Below are positions 41,335 through 52,250 of a stretch of 64,000 bases of DNA, piece by piece. The stretch is from NCBI GenBank assembly GCA_963576475.1, contig OY754981.1, forward strand, positions 22,555,677-22,619,676, in the 5' to 3' direction. Every line of letters begins with the position of its first letter. Position 1 is the stretch's first letter. Below the pieces are notes generated by a model. That model did not search any database, had not been told where the DNA came from, and worked only from the letters and a program-made list of their open reading frames with translations. The DNA comes from Molanna angustata. Its lineage: Eukaryota > Arthropoda > Insecta > Trichoptera > Molannidae. The position numbers and the translations under genes were made by a program.

Positions 41335-41530
41335 ATGCATTCATTCATTCATACCATTACGGCATATCCCACAATGTGGGGTAACCAGCGAAAGGTGTGC
41401 GGGTGTGCATTGACTTATAAATGGGAGCACAACACATCTGTGTATGCCCACACACCAGTCTCGTCTCACCTAAAAAGGCACTACATTCAGAATGTGTGGT
41501 GAACCTCATTGCTGAACTATGTCTGATGTT
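41335..41530 (-). repeat. Dispersed repeat, GGTTACCCC family (copy 2)
   Basis: Reverse orientation of the repeat at the start of the window: CATTCATTCATACCATTACG, ATGTGGGGTAACCAGCG, and a further 120 bp (GGGAGCACAACACATC; CAGTCTCGTCTCACCT) shared with 50150-50330. Confidence 0.7.
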
Positions 41531-41864
41531 ATTGTTGACTGATAATTAAACAAAAACCAATAACATTCACAATATCAAAAGAAAAGAAAAAACATGCATT
41601 AAAAAAACACAAAATATGCAGTAAGACAATGTAAAGATAATAAGACAATTTTATATTAAAGCGTTTTAAAGTTTTCAAAACCAGTTGTTAAACATTAATA
41701 AATCACCTTTTTGTTCAAACTGATCACAGTATATAATGAAGAAAGGACGGAGAAAATTGAAAGACATTGAAAAAAAGATGTACAAAAATAAAATACGTCA
41801 ATATTATGAAAAATCGATCGTAACACACTAAAAATTCTCGTAAAAATCTTATTCTTACTTCTAA

Positions 41865-42150
41865 AGTATCTATCTTTCAAAATTCCATTTATGTAGTCGT
41901 GTTAACTTTTCGTTCGTCTTTTATCAGCCTTATATACTTTAATTGTCAGACGGTTATTACACATTCTATCTTCATTCTATACATACGATTTCTCTTTCAA
42001 TCATACATTCTCGTCTAATGTCATACATCGCTTTACCACACATTCGTCTCAGTGACCTCAACCGCGTTAATTATACTTTCATGCGTATTCTGCCATGTCC
42101 ATGTCTCATTAGCATACATTAGGGTCGGTACTACGATACCAATGTGTTAA
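41865..42150 (-). mobile_element. RTE-like LINE fragment (CATA-tailed family), highly decayed
   Basis: On the minus strand the order MRSLRRMCGKAMYDI-like, RRECMI-like and KSILKD-like codons is still readable with many frame breaks, matching 7320-7785 and 48559-49644. Confidence 0.65.
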
Positions 42151-42424
42151 AAGAGTGAATGGTGTATTACGATATGTAATGAATTACCCAATTATTTCGA
42201 GGCAATCAAATCTCGCGGTACACAATCCATAGATCAACACTGAATAAACGTAATTTATAAATTAGTGGAATAAAGTTAAAAAAATGTAAAATTAAGTTAA
42301 TTCTATAATATTGATAATGGAATTCCATCACGTATTAGCAGTCGATAAATTAGAATTATTATAAACATAAATTAACTAGTGTAAGTAAATAATTATTTTT
42401 TCTCTCAGTATTACATTATTATTA

Positions 42425-42640
42425 TTTTTTAATTAATTTTTTATTTTATTAAAAGGGTACATTGACAGACATACAGCTTACAATTTACATAAAAAGAAAA
42501 TAATATTGGCTATTATTTTGAGTGCTGGACGTCCAATTATAGATGCACACAAAATTAAATGACCTCTTATTCAATCACACACGTAAGTTACACAAGTATG
42601 GTTTACATAAATTAGATAAAATTCGGTTACAACAGTTAAG
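42425..42640 (-). mobile_element. LINE 3' UTR fragment (GATGTACCC-tail family)
   Basis: Minus-strand blocks GACGTCCAGCACTC, TGTATGTCTGTCAATGTACC and a terminal T/A run match 62690-62896 on the plus strand. Confidence 0.65.
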
Positions 42641-42667
42641 TAAAACGAGTGGGTTGTGGCCAACGCT

Positions 42668-43212
42668 AAACTCCTCACTAACAAGCCATTCTATAAAGTA
42701 TTCAAATTTTGTATAGAAAATTTTCAGCATTTTCATGAAACGAGTTTGTTAAATTATTTTTTATTTAAATATTTTACTATGAAAACATCATAACTCTTCA
42801 ATGCCATTTTATGTAAGTGATGTGCCTTTTTACCAATTTGAAAATAAAAATTTCAAATTTTAAGATTCCTGAGCTTGGGGTCACTTTGAAATATTTGACA
42901 GTTAAAAAAATTTAGAAGCACTATTCATAATATATCTTTCAAAATCTAATGGGATCTAATCGAGTATTAGATATACATATTTGCAAAATTTGAATAGAAA
43001 CGAATGAGTACTTTAGTCTATAATCGATAAAGTAAAATGAACACGCCGTACATAGCACATAGCACATAGCACACACACACAGATACATTGTGATGAAACT
43101 TACAGAATACAATCTCAGCATGATACTAGTTGATAATCTGCAAAAAAAAATACCCTTAAAAATTGCGAAATCATAACTCCCCACTATATCCCCTTGAGTT
43201 ACTGAGGAGTAA
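42668..43212 (-). mobile_element. TIR-type MITE, ACTCCTCA family (complete copy)
   Basis: The ends TAAACTCCTCACTAAC and (reverse-complemented) TTTACTCCTCAGTAAC form a 16-bp imperfect TIR. The interior matches 22325-22795 in inverse orientation. The 81-codon frame at 42939-43184 mirrors the one in the other copy and has no motif. Confidence 0.8.
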
Positions 43213-43347
43213 AAAGAAGAAATAAAATAATTACATAATTTAAGAAAAAAAAAATATAAAATTATATTTAGGTATATAATATTACCTATTAAAATATGAA
43301 TAAAACAAAAGGATGAGAACTATGTTGACAATAAGAAATCATAACTA

Positions 43348-43590
43348 CGTCGGCCTTCGTGGCTCAGTTGGTTAGGTATCTGACTGCTAATCCAAGGGTC
43401 CCGGGTTCGATTCCCGGTGGAGACACAGTTTTTAATTGTGTTTTCAGTCAGGATCTGTGAGGTGATAAATATCAAATGTGGCAACTTGTTATTGGGTGCG
43501 TGATAAATAATTATTTGACATAGCACTTGTTAGTTGCCCGAGAAGCAATAAAAAAATAAAAAATAAAGATAATAAAAAATAATAAACTGT
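43348..43590 (+). mobile_element. SINE family 1, copy
   Basis: A box TGGCTCAGTTGG and B box GGTTCGATTCC, body as in 2765-2994, A-rich tail. One of the best preserved heads; the anticodon-arm region reads CTGACTGCTAATCCAAG. Confidence 0.88.
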
Positions 43591-44280
43591 ATTTTAAAAG
43601 GATCACGTCATTTTAAAGGAAAAAAAGACTTGTACAATGGAAACAATATGACTTAATGATCACGCAATAAACAAATTAGTCACACCCTTGATTCATTATT
43701 ATACGTTCATTCATACATTTACAACACTGTATTTATATCGTAAACACTTTCATGCGTCGTATGCAGAAAAGTGGAGATTTTATTGCTGAATAGTTATTAA
43801 TTGTTAAATAATATTTTTTACAGCCAAAAGAAGGAAAATTTACGGGATAAATATTTTTTTATTGAATTGATACTGTAACATATTTTGTCGCTATAGAAGT
43901 CAAGTAATTTACTGCTCTGCCACCTCCCATCTGTTTATTTGTATAAAATGTTATTTTAAGTTTTTACAAAGTATTTTTTTTTCATCTTTATGTTTGATAA
44001 TTATTTAAAGCAATCGATACACGCGTATGTTGAATAATTAAATTTGAATACATATTCACTCCGAATGATAATCAACAAAATGTCAACAGTTTTCATATTA
44101 TTATAACGTAAATAATAGGTTGTTATTAACTTTTACACCTGTGAAAACAACGTTGCCCACTGCTTTATATTTTCTGAATAATATGTTGGAATATTAAATA
44201 ATGTTGTATCTGTTTTTCTACGAAAAAACTTGGAGTTACACATTGACCATACTGTAAGAATGGTGAATGTTTACAACTCT
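43591..44280. other. AT-rich DNA with no recognised feature
   Basis: No motif or repeat recognised. Confidence 0.4.
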
Positions 44281-44479
44281 AATGCCGCGTTGACACAGTC
44301 AGAGTATGATCGGTCCGAGTGGACTCGTATGAGTAAGCTTCATCCGAGTGTACACGGATAGCGGTTTACACATTTTTTTTACTCGGATTCAAAATCATAA
44401 CTGCGACAGCTCTGTTGCTGTAAGGTGTTAGTTTTCATTTAACACACAAGCTTTTTAACTCGTTTTTAAGGTCATAAAT

Positions 44480-44664
44480 ATGGCACAGACAGATCTGTTG
44501 CTGCAAGGTGTCGGAGTTGTTGCAGGCACATTAATTAAAGAGATAGAAAACCACTATATGGAAAAAAAAAGCAACGCATAAGGAAAATTTGGACCCGTCA
44601 ATGGATTTTAAGGCGTACAAAGCAGGGCGCATCTGAAAATTTCCTTCGTGAAGTACAAATGGCA
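44480..44664 (+). pseudogene. Harbinger transposase, N-terminal stump
   Basis: ATG at 44480, about 34 codons to a TAA. The family-typical block (WTRQWILRR) is read in the next frame, so one indel in an A run separates them. No DDE residues remain. Confidence 0.65.
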
Positions 44665-44667
44665 CTA

Positions 44668-44820
44668 CCGCGTTCCTTGCGTCTTTATTTTTATTATCTT
44701 TTAATTTAAGATTTCATAGAACTTCTTCCGCTTCGTATAATTCTAAAAATTTAGCGGTATCGCGCTCAGACCACTTTTTTTACCACAAGATGACATATTA
44801 TGTTTGTTGTTGTCTGCCAT
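44668..44820 (-). pseudogene. MADF/Myb-SANT-like Harbinger accessory protein, N-terminal stump
   Basis: ATG at 44820 (MADNNKHNMSSCGK). A one-base shift in an A run leads to WSERDTAKFLELYEAEEVL. A TGA stands where MADF domains have Trp, then NLKLKDNKNKDARNAV. The family partner is needed for transposase function in active Harbingers. Confidence 0.65.
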
Positions 44821-45001
44821 TTTGTTTCACGACTCCCATACGAGCTAACTCGGAACAATAGGACGTGGTCCGAGTCTACACGGATCGGACGACGTCATCT
44901 GAGCGGGCTCAGATTACCGGTTGACATAATACGAGTGGCGTCCTAGTAGGATTCCGAGTGTGCTCGATACGAGCGTACTCTGACTGTGTCAACGCGGCTT
45001 T

Positions 45002-46459
45002 AGAAATGTATTTTCATTTGACAGATGGAGAAGTTGAGTGAAACGAATAAGATTAGAAATATTATTTCCCAATAAGTAGTATTTGGAAACATACGAGATT
45101 GCTAAACACCTCTTAATAAATATTTTGTAGTATGAACCAACTCTAGACTTTGAACGTGTCTTAGGACTGGTATTACGACGAGTTCTCAGCCCTGAGAAAA
45201 GGAATTTTCAGCCATGTATAGTAAGGCATTTACTTGAAATACGCTCTTTAAGTACAAGCAGAGTATTGAGGAAGAATGAGACAAACGGAATGGCTGAATG
45301 AAATTGTCAAGGTGTCGAATAAAAGATGGAGTTTATGTCATCTCATGTTGTGTCGAGCGGGGATAAATGGCCTTTTCATAAGATTCGTTATAGCGACTGA
45401 ACAGAGCGTCACGTTAAATGGAATTGTTCCTGTTTTCATCGGAAGATTAAGACGATAAGCTCCTTTATTTGGGAATCTTTACTACGCGGAACTGCAAAAG
45501 TGTTTTATTGTATCGTCAAGATTAAACTCTAAAGACAGCTGCCCCCAGAAAACCCAGTTTAACGATATATTACGTACGTTAAGGAATGTTTTATTTGAGT
45601 ACCAACAAATGAGTCTTTCGAAAAATCATACGATGTCAAATGGTTAATCATTATTTGTTGTCAAACCTATATTCAGCTGTGACTTCTTAGTTGATCATTT
45701 GGATATTTGTTGAATATTATTTTCTTTCGTAAAAACAAGTGAAAAATATATTAACTAAAACAAAATATAAGCCAAAATAGTGATATTTTTGGTATTCAAA
45801 AAAATTTACAATATTGATTTTGAACGAACCTAATAGGGTCGTAAACAGAAAGATTTTCAATCGTTTATATTGCACTTGATTCAGTGAACCTGCGTTTAAA
45901 TTCTGTTTCAACGAATTTAATAAACTTAATCGGGCTGTATAGGGATTTATTTTTTGTTCTTATTGCATTGGGATTAAGAAACTTGCGTTTGAGTATCTGA
46001 GTTTCAAATTCGATTACTAAAATACCTATTATATAAATCAAATAAGTAAAGCTTATTATTTAATATAGATGATTAAATAAAAGCATACCTATTTGTCATT
46101 CTTTATAATGTTTTTTTAGCTTTTCGAATGACGTGCAGGTAGGTATGTCGAAAAATATTAACACGCACAATTTTTGGTTGGTGTGATAGTCTGTGTAGGA
46201 GACGTAACAAGGGGATAACATTTTATCAAAACACAACACGATTTTTACAAGGCAATCTATCACATATAGGTTGGTTGTTAAACATTTATAATGACATGTT
46301 TGATGTATCGATGTGAATTGAGAATGATATCTGCACCTGTGCACTGTGCAGTCTTAAAAACCAAGAGTTACTGAATATCTTAAATATATTTATAAGATTA
46401 TAAATAATAATACTACACGAGCATAGAAACAATATATCTTATTCTTTTAGTACATAATA
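45002..46459. other. AT-rich DNA with no recognised feature
   Basis: The 60-codon frame at 45276-45458 is somewhat less AT-biased but shows no motif. No repeat assigned. Confidence 0.4.
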
Positions 46460-46540
46460 TTTTGCACACTGGTGTACTGATTCCCATTAGATAATATCTT
46501 CCAACTTCTATTTTCCAATTTCTATTTTTTTATTTTTCTC
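46460..46540 (-). mobile_element. LINE 3' tail fragment (CCCGCCAGTG family), decayed
   Basis: TTTTGCACACTGGTGTACTG and GATAATATCTTCCAACTTC align with the reversed tail at 37975-38025. Confidence 0.5.
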
Positions 46541-47235
46541 TATTCACCAGCGTTCTATTTAAGTACATTGAAGAAGTTTTTTTTTTTTTAAGATGTTTAT
46601 TTTTTAATAAAAAGTAATACATATTTATTTTCCCGCAAAACTACAAAGCAGTTTATTGGCAGAGCAGATTCTCTCTTTCACATAATATTATAAATTGCAC
46701 ATAAAATTATTTCATTATAAACTTATCTCAAATATTAAAGAAACGGAAACTAAACAAAAATTTGAAAGAAAAAAAAAATTGAAATAAACCTTACACATAA
46801 TATACATTAGATATACCTATAATTAATCAACAATAATAATTCAAAGTCTAACGAACGCTTGAATTCAGATACAGATGTTTCAGTGTATTTTTTATTGTTA
46901 CTATTTTCGTTTCGTCAGACTCTGGAATAGTTGGTCTAAATATTATAATATGTCATCTCACTCGACCCAATATTATAAAAAAATATGTTTATATTTATAA
47001 AATTTGTTGTACATATTTAACATTAGTAAAAATATAAATAATAATAGGTATAAAGAAATTTCAAGGAGAAGAAGAAGATGTATAAAGAAATTTCATCAAT
47101 AAATAATACTACAGCAAGGTTTTAGTAGAAAGTAGGTACTTGTTTTCTATTGTCCTCGAAAATTTTATAACTGTTTCAAAATTTAATGAGGTCAAATAAG
47201 GAACATTATGAAATAATATTGAAATATTATGAAAT
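46541..47235. other. AT-rich DNA with no recognised feature
   Basis: A T-run at 46577-46590 may be a reversed retroelement tail. Otherwise nothing recognised. Confidence 0.35.
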
Positions 47236-47585
47236 GATATTTCTGGCGCAGTTCGGGGGTGTCATCTGTGCGATAGCATATACCACGTGTATAAGAACTG
47301 TAGCTTTCATTGTTTACGAACTAACTTCTCAATAGAGTGTGTTACAAGAAAGCAATGGTAAAAACAGAATCTATAAACAAAATATTATTGTCCTTTTGAA
47401 AATTGGATCGATAGGGAACTCAATAAAGAGGCATACTTGGTGAACGTTGCGCAAGCGCATAAAGTGATCATGTAAAACAGCCGATGACAGGTCGTAAGCC
47501 CTGTAGGTGCCTTGATTTCCCGGTTCTCCCTTAATATTCCAAATTCCTATCTATTGAGATATTAAAAAAAATTTCATAAAATAAG
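47236..47585. mobile_element. MITE, GAGACGAAGTTGGAA-TIR family, copy 3 (partly truncated)
   Basis: The interior shares GGTGAACGTTGCGCAAGCGC, AAAGTGATCATGTAAA and the end TATCTATTGAGATATT with the other copies. The left TIR is missing or decayed. Confidence 0.7.
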
Positions 47586-47812
47586 GGATTCATATTTTTT
47601 CCAAGAATCGTTTACTGACTAAAATTTACATTTTTATAATATTTTGTTAAAGACTACCCCACAAAAAAATTTATAATAAAACAAATACTAAAATTTTAAT
47701 AGTAGGTATATAAACTTTGTTTCATTCCACTCTATGTTCTTTTTTGTTTACAACTATAGTTTCAAGAACAACCGTTCCTTCTTCAGGTGAATATATATTA
47801 AAATAAAACACA

Positions 47813-47960
47813 TTTATAATTTTCTTCCACTTGGTTTAATTTGACTTACTAGATTCGCTCTAGACGAGCATCTTCAAGATTAGTCATCTACTCTGAAGAT
47901 GCTCGTCTAGAGCGAAATTACTAAGTCAAATTAAACCAAGTGGAAGAAAATTATAAATAT
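47813..47960. mobile_element. Hairpin MITE (~147 bp), includes GAAGATGCTCG...GAGCGAAA motif
   Basis: The left arm TTTCTTCCACTTGGTTTAAT ... GCTCTAGACGAGCATCTTC pairs with a right arm GAAGATGCTCGTCTAGAGC ... CAAGTGGAAGAAAATTATAA over about 65 bp. The right arm contains CTGAAGATGCTC-GTCTA-GAGCGAAA, resembling motifs at ends of Penelope-like elements. The repeat word ATGGAATTCCATC follows at 47984. Confidence 0.75.
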
Positions 47961-48529
47961 GATTATTTTTTAATATACTATAATGGAATTCCATCAAGTA
48001 TTATCGATCGAAAAAGTAAACAAAAAAACATCTTCGGGTGAGTCAAAATGCCTCTAATTGGAAATATTCGTTTTTGTATATCGAACAAATAACTCAAAAG
48101 TAATAATCCGTCCTAACCATTCAGAGATATGGAATGTCTTATTTCACCCCACCTCCACGATATACATTCTATATTACGAGGGTGGAGATGTTATATATGA
48201 ACAACGACCTAGGGTACACAATTTTACCGTATCCTCAGTACGGGGATGCATTAAATGCTTGGCAGATTAATCGGGTTACACACCGTGAGAAATTAATAGT
48301 TCCATATGCATACTGGGGGTTCTTCAATGACCCCGCACATCTTTTGGAGGGTTACTTCACAAATAGCATATATGTACATAGGTACCTATTTATTCATATT
48401 ATTCGCCAATTACTAACTAATTCACTTCAAGCGCAAATGTAAAATTTGAAAGCTATGTTAAAAGCAGTTGAATTATTTAATGAGTGAATATGTCTTTGTA
48501 ATAAATTAATGCATGTACATCATCATACA

Positions 48530-49644
48530 TACATACATACATACATACATACATACCATCACGCCATGTCCCTTGCGGGGTAGGCAGAGAGAACCGAACG
48601 CCACATCTTTCTATCCTGGCAAGCATCTCTCGCCTCGTCCACATTCATGCATCGTCTCATACATGTTCGTCTATTGCTCACACTTCTAACATTTCCGTCT
48701 TTCAAAATTTCGTTCACATGGTCGTGCCACCCCTTTCTTGGGCGTCCCCGACCTCTCATTCCATTCCTTTCCGCTCTGTATATTTTCTTCGTCAGGCGCT
48801 CCTCATTCATTCTCCCCATGTGACCAAACCATCTCAATGTGTTCACTTTCATTCTAGTAATGACATCTTTCTTCATCTTACATTCTTTCCTTATGTCCTC
48901 ATTTCTTACCCGGTCATACATCGTTCTATTACAAATCCTTCTTAACGATCTCATTTCAACTGCATTTATTCTACTTTCATGCGTCTTCTGCCAAGTCCAG
49001 GTTTCACTTGCATACGTCAAGGTTGGCACTACGATGGCGTTATGAATGGCAACTTTGGCATCCTTTGATATGTTGCGATCATTCATAATTGGTCTTAGTG
49101 CTCCATTCACTCTGTTTCCTGCCATAACTCTTCTTTCGATCTCTTTATCGAGTCGTCCGTTCCGTTGAAATATGCTTCCCAAGTATACATATTCATCGAC
49201 TTGCTCGAGCCATTCGTTCTCTACTCTTATTTTACACGCTGTTCTGCTTTCACTCTTTTCAAAGACCATTGTCTTTGATTTGCTGGCATTCATCCTAAGT
49301 CCGTTCTCTATACATCCTTCATAAACCATACTTACAAGATACTGTAACTCTTCCATACTTTCTGCTAATAGAACTTTATCGTCTGCATACATCAAATCTC
49401 GCACCATTACGGTACTCAATTTCAGACCCTTGCTTTCATCCTTAAGGGCTCTTATGCAGAAATCAATGTACAAGTTAAAGAGCCATGGAGATAGCACGCA
49501 CCCTTGTCTAACGCCATTATTTATAGAGAACCACGTTGTCACTGTGTCGTTGACACGTACACATGCTTCGCTGTTCTCATATAATGACGCGATTGCGCGT
49601 ATTAGTTTGCTCTTCACTCCATACATGTACATGTACATCATCAT
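48530..49644 (-). mobile_element. RTE-like LINE, 5'-truncated, with long ORF2 fragment and (CATA)n tail
   Basis: Minus-strand copy whose 3' end is (CATA)n at 48530-48552. It is the best preserved member of the family also seen at 603-687, 7320-7785, 36235-36640, 41865-42150 and 62085-62445. Confidence 0.9.
48559..49644 (-). pseudogene. RTE-like reverse transcriptase, C-terminal 350 residues
   Basis: Open frame of 361 codons from within the RT: LIRAIASLYENSEACVRV, motif B NNGVRQGCVLSPWLFNLYID, motif C LMYADDKVLLAESMEEL, GLRMNASKSKTMV, YVYLGSIF, the thumb/connection TLTYASETWTW and LRWFGHMGRMNEERL, and a basic RGRGRPRKGWHDHV. It ends LSAYPARDMA. Endonuclease and RT motifs 0-A are missing, so it cannot encode an active enzyme, but the remaining frame is uninterrupted, implying a fairly recent insertion. 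Confidence 0.9.
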
Positions 49645-49732
49645 ATATTGCCTAAATTGAGTATAAATGCTTGAACGAAATCAATCGGAGCGAAGCGAAA
49701 TCCAGTGCGCAAGCCGATGTGCCACAAATAAT

Positions 49733-49930
49733 AAATAAATAAATAATAAACACTTTCTTGCACCTTTCTCGTGCCGTATGGCAATTTCTTTCAACCAACC
49801 AGTGTTTCCATACCAGAGAAGCGTATTTGCGTGAAAAATGAATTTAAATAAATTTCTCCTCTGCTGGGAATCGAACCCAGGACCCCCGCACAGCAACCGA
49901 ACGGCTTACCAACTGTGTCACAAACACATT
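49733..49930 (-). mobile_element. SINE family 3 (tRNA-derived), best copy
   Basis: Read on the minus strand: a tRNA-like head with GTTGGTAAGCCG (A-box region) and GGGTTCGATTCCCAGC (B box), then GAGGAGAAATTTATTTAAAT, GCTTCTCTGG, and a tail GGTTGGTTGAAAGAAATTGC ending in TTATTTATT. Other copies: 35440-35560 (+), 52150-52250 (-), 59700-59815 (-), 60985-61035 (-). Confidence 0.8.
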
Positions 49931-50149
49931 TAAATAAATATGATAGACGTGTGAATAGTTTTTTTAACGATTTTTTTAATTATGTTTTTGAAATTTACTC
50001 TCTTGGATAGAATTAAAATTCTTTAGATCTTGATTTAAAATGCAATCTATTAAACTATGTATTGAAAACATATACTAATATAACTTTGTATAAATAAATT
50101 ATAAAAAAAATTAATAAAATTATCGAAAATGAATCAGGCTAAATGTCAT
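49931..50149. other. AT-rich DNA with no recognised feature
   Basis: No motif or repeat recognised. Confidence 0.4.
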
Positions 50150-50335
50150 CTCACATACTTCAACAGTGAGATTAACCACCCAGATTGAACATATTGCCTT
50201 TTCATGCAGATGAGACGGGACTGGTGTAAAGGGATACTAGCACGGTCCCATTTATCATGTACACCCGCAAACCTATCGCTGGTTACTCCACATTGTGGGA
50301 TATGTCGTGATGGCATGAATGAATGAATATATTAA
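50150..50335 (+). repeat. Dispersed repeat, GGTTACCCC family (copy 3)
   Basis: GATGAGACGGGACTGGTG, TGTACACCCGCAAACC, GGTTACTCCACATTGTGG and a final GAATGAATGAAT tail. Matches copies 1 and 2. Confidence 0.7.
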
Positions 50336-50503
50336 ATATAACGTTGATAGTAAAAAATATTACAATCTATCAGATAAATTTAATAGAAGGTAAAGGGTGT
50401 AGAAATAAATTGCTGTCGAAAATATTCAGTACACATATTTTGGGATGCAAGAAAGGTGCTAGAGTTTTTTTTTTTGACTACAAGTATTTCTAATTAATAT
50501 TAC

Positions 50504-51010
50504 TGTTATTTTATTTTATTTTATTTTATTTTATTTTATTTTATTTTATTTTATTTTATTTTATTTTATTTTATTTTATTTTATTTTATTTTATTTTATT
50601 TTATTTTATTTTATTTTATTTTATTTTATTTTATTTTATTTTATTTTATTTTATTTTATTTTATTTTATTTTATTTTATTTTATTTTATTTTATTTTATT
50701 TTATTTTATTTTATTTTATTTTATTTTATTTTATTTTATTTTATTTTATTTTATTTTATTTTATTTTATTTTATTTTATTTTATTTTATTTTATTTTATT
50801 TTATTTTATTTTATTTTATTTTATTTTATTTTATTTTATTTTATTTTATTTCGTTTCGTTTCGTTTTATTTAATTTAATTTAATTTAATTTAATTTAATT
50901 TAATTTAATTTTATTTAATTTAATTTTATTTTATTTTATTTTATTTTATTTTATTTTATTTTATTTTATTTTATTTTATTTTATTTTATTTTATTTTATT
51001 TTATTTTATT

Positions 51011-51042
<32 letters not shown>

Positions 51043-51430
51043 ATTTTATTTTATTTTATTTTATTTTATTTTATTTTATTTTATTTTATTTTATTTTATT
51101 TTATTTTATTTTATTTTATTTTATTTTATTTTATTTTATTTTATTTTATTTTATTTTATTTTATTTTATTTTATTTTATGTTATTTTATTTTATTTTATT
51201 TTATTTTATTTTATTTTATTTTATTTTATTTTATTTTATTTTATTTTATTTTATTTTATTTTATTTTATTTTATTTTATTTTATTTTATTTTATTTTATT
51301 TTATTTTATTTTATTTTATTTTATTTTATTTTATTTTATTTTATTTTATTTTATTTTATTTTATTTTATTTTATTTTATTTTATTTTATTTTATTTTATT
51401 TTATTTTATTTTATTTTATTTTATTTTATT
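50504..51430. repeat. (TTTTA)n microsatellite, ~0.93 kb, grown from a LINE tail
   Basis: Nearly pure pentanucleotide for about 185 repeats, with two variant islands (TTTCG and TTTAA units at 50851-50925, T-rich at 51010-51028). Its right end is directly continuous with the GTCCCAAATAAA 3' terminus of the minus-strand LINE at 51431-52080. The FYFIL-type open frame inside is an artefact. Confidence 0.95.
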
Positions 51431-52080
51431 TGGGACACTTACAGACATTGACAATCGCATACAAGAAAGTATATCATAATAATTTTACATAATGTCAATA
51501 TCCAATTGGAAGTGAACACAACATGCGAAGTTCATAAATTATTTACACAAACATATTAAAATATCCAAGATAAAAGCAGTAATAAAGAAACTTTTCAAAT
51601 AAGACATAATTATACAAAACCTATAAAAGCATAAAGAAGCAACAATAAAAAGTACAAAGTAAATATAGAGAAGCATATATAAAACAATGTAATGTAATGA
51701 AAAAAAAAGGGATGAAAACATCAACAGAAATTCTCCTCTCTACTCAGAATCAATAGCATTCTTTTTTTAAATACCTCTCTTGTGTTGCAGAAGATATCAA
51801 CTATGTTGGAGTTGCTATGACTATTGTAAATACGGCACATGCGATACAATGGATTATAAAATGATATGTTAGATATACAGAACCCTATGTGAAAAATATT
51901 TGGGTTTCTTAGTGATTTAATATTGACGTTATATTTTAAGTCATTGACCAGCTGTGTGTCCATCACATTATTTATTATATTAAATAAACATGCCACGTCC
52001 GCCACTTTTCGTCGAGTACTCAGCTTAGAAATATTAAAAAAAATCAATCTCTGATTATAAGTTAACATGTAACGACCTAT
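51431..52080 (-). mobile_element. LINE 3' part, CR1-like, ORF2 C-terminus plus 3' UTR
   Basis: The minus frame 51721-52068 (115 codons) reads YNQRLIFFNISKLSTRRKVA, FNIINNVMDT, SLRNPNIFHI, YNPLYRMCRIYN and VFKKRML, the usual C-terminal domain of CR1/Jockey-group RT proteins. A 3' UTR of about 290 bp ends with GTCCCAAATAAA, as in the CR1-like element at 8517-8550. It is 5'-truncated at about 52080. Confidence 0.82.
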
Positions 52081-52149
52081 ACCGGCTCTATAAGACAGAA
52101 TTTTTACAAACTTATATTTATATTATTTATATACTTCTTTTATAAATCA

Positions 52150-52250
52150 CATCCTTACCCTGTGCAAGTGGCGAGATAACTGCCAAAAAGATAATTCTTC
52201 AAACTAACCAGTGTTGCCAGCCCGTATACTCAGCAGTACTTTATTATTCA
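52150..52250 (-). mobile_element. SINE family 3 tail fragment
   Basis: Minus-strand blocks CTGGTTAGTTTGAAGAAT and CTCGCCACTTGCACAGGG match 59700-59815 and 49733-49930. Confidence 0.55.

Larger units (their letters stand above)
44281..45001. mobile_element. PIF/Harbinger deletion derivative (~720 bp)
   Basis: Terminal inverted repeats of at least 20 bp (GCCGCGTTGACACAGTCAGA) are near-identical at both ends. The plus strand keeps the N-terminus of a Harbinger-type transposase: MAQTDLLLQGVG then, after a frame break, IRKIWTRQWILRRTKQGASE. The minus strand keeps the N-terminus of the partner MADF/Myb-like protein: WSERDTAKFLELYEAEEVL and KDNKNKDARNAV. The two stumps meet near 44665, so everything between was deleted. 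The exact target triplet is not clear. Confidence 0.8.

Noticed and set aside
45276..45458. 60-codon less AT-biased frame
   Set aside because: No motif, no splice or promoter context; too short to support.
50504..51430. CRISPR-like or satellite array
   Set aside because: Simple pentanucleotide without spacers, in a eukaryotic genome, continuous with a LINE tail.
51178..51492. 104-codon frame of repeating FYFIL
   Set aside because: Product of the (TTTTA)n repeat.
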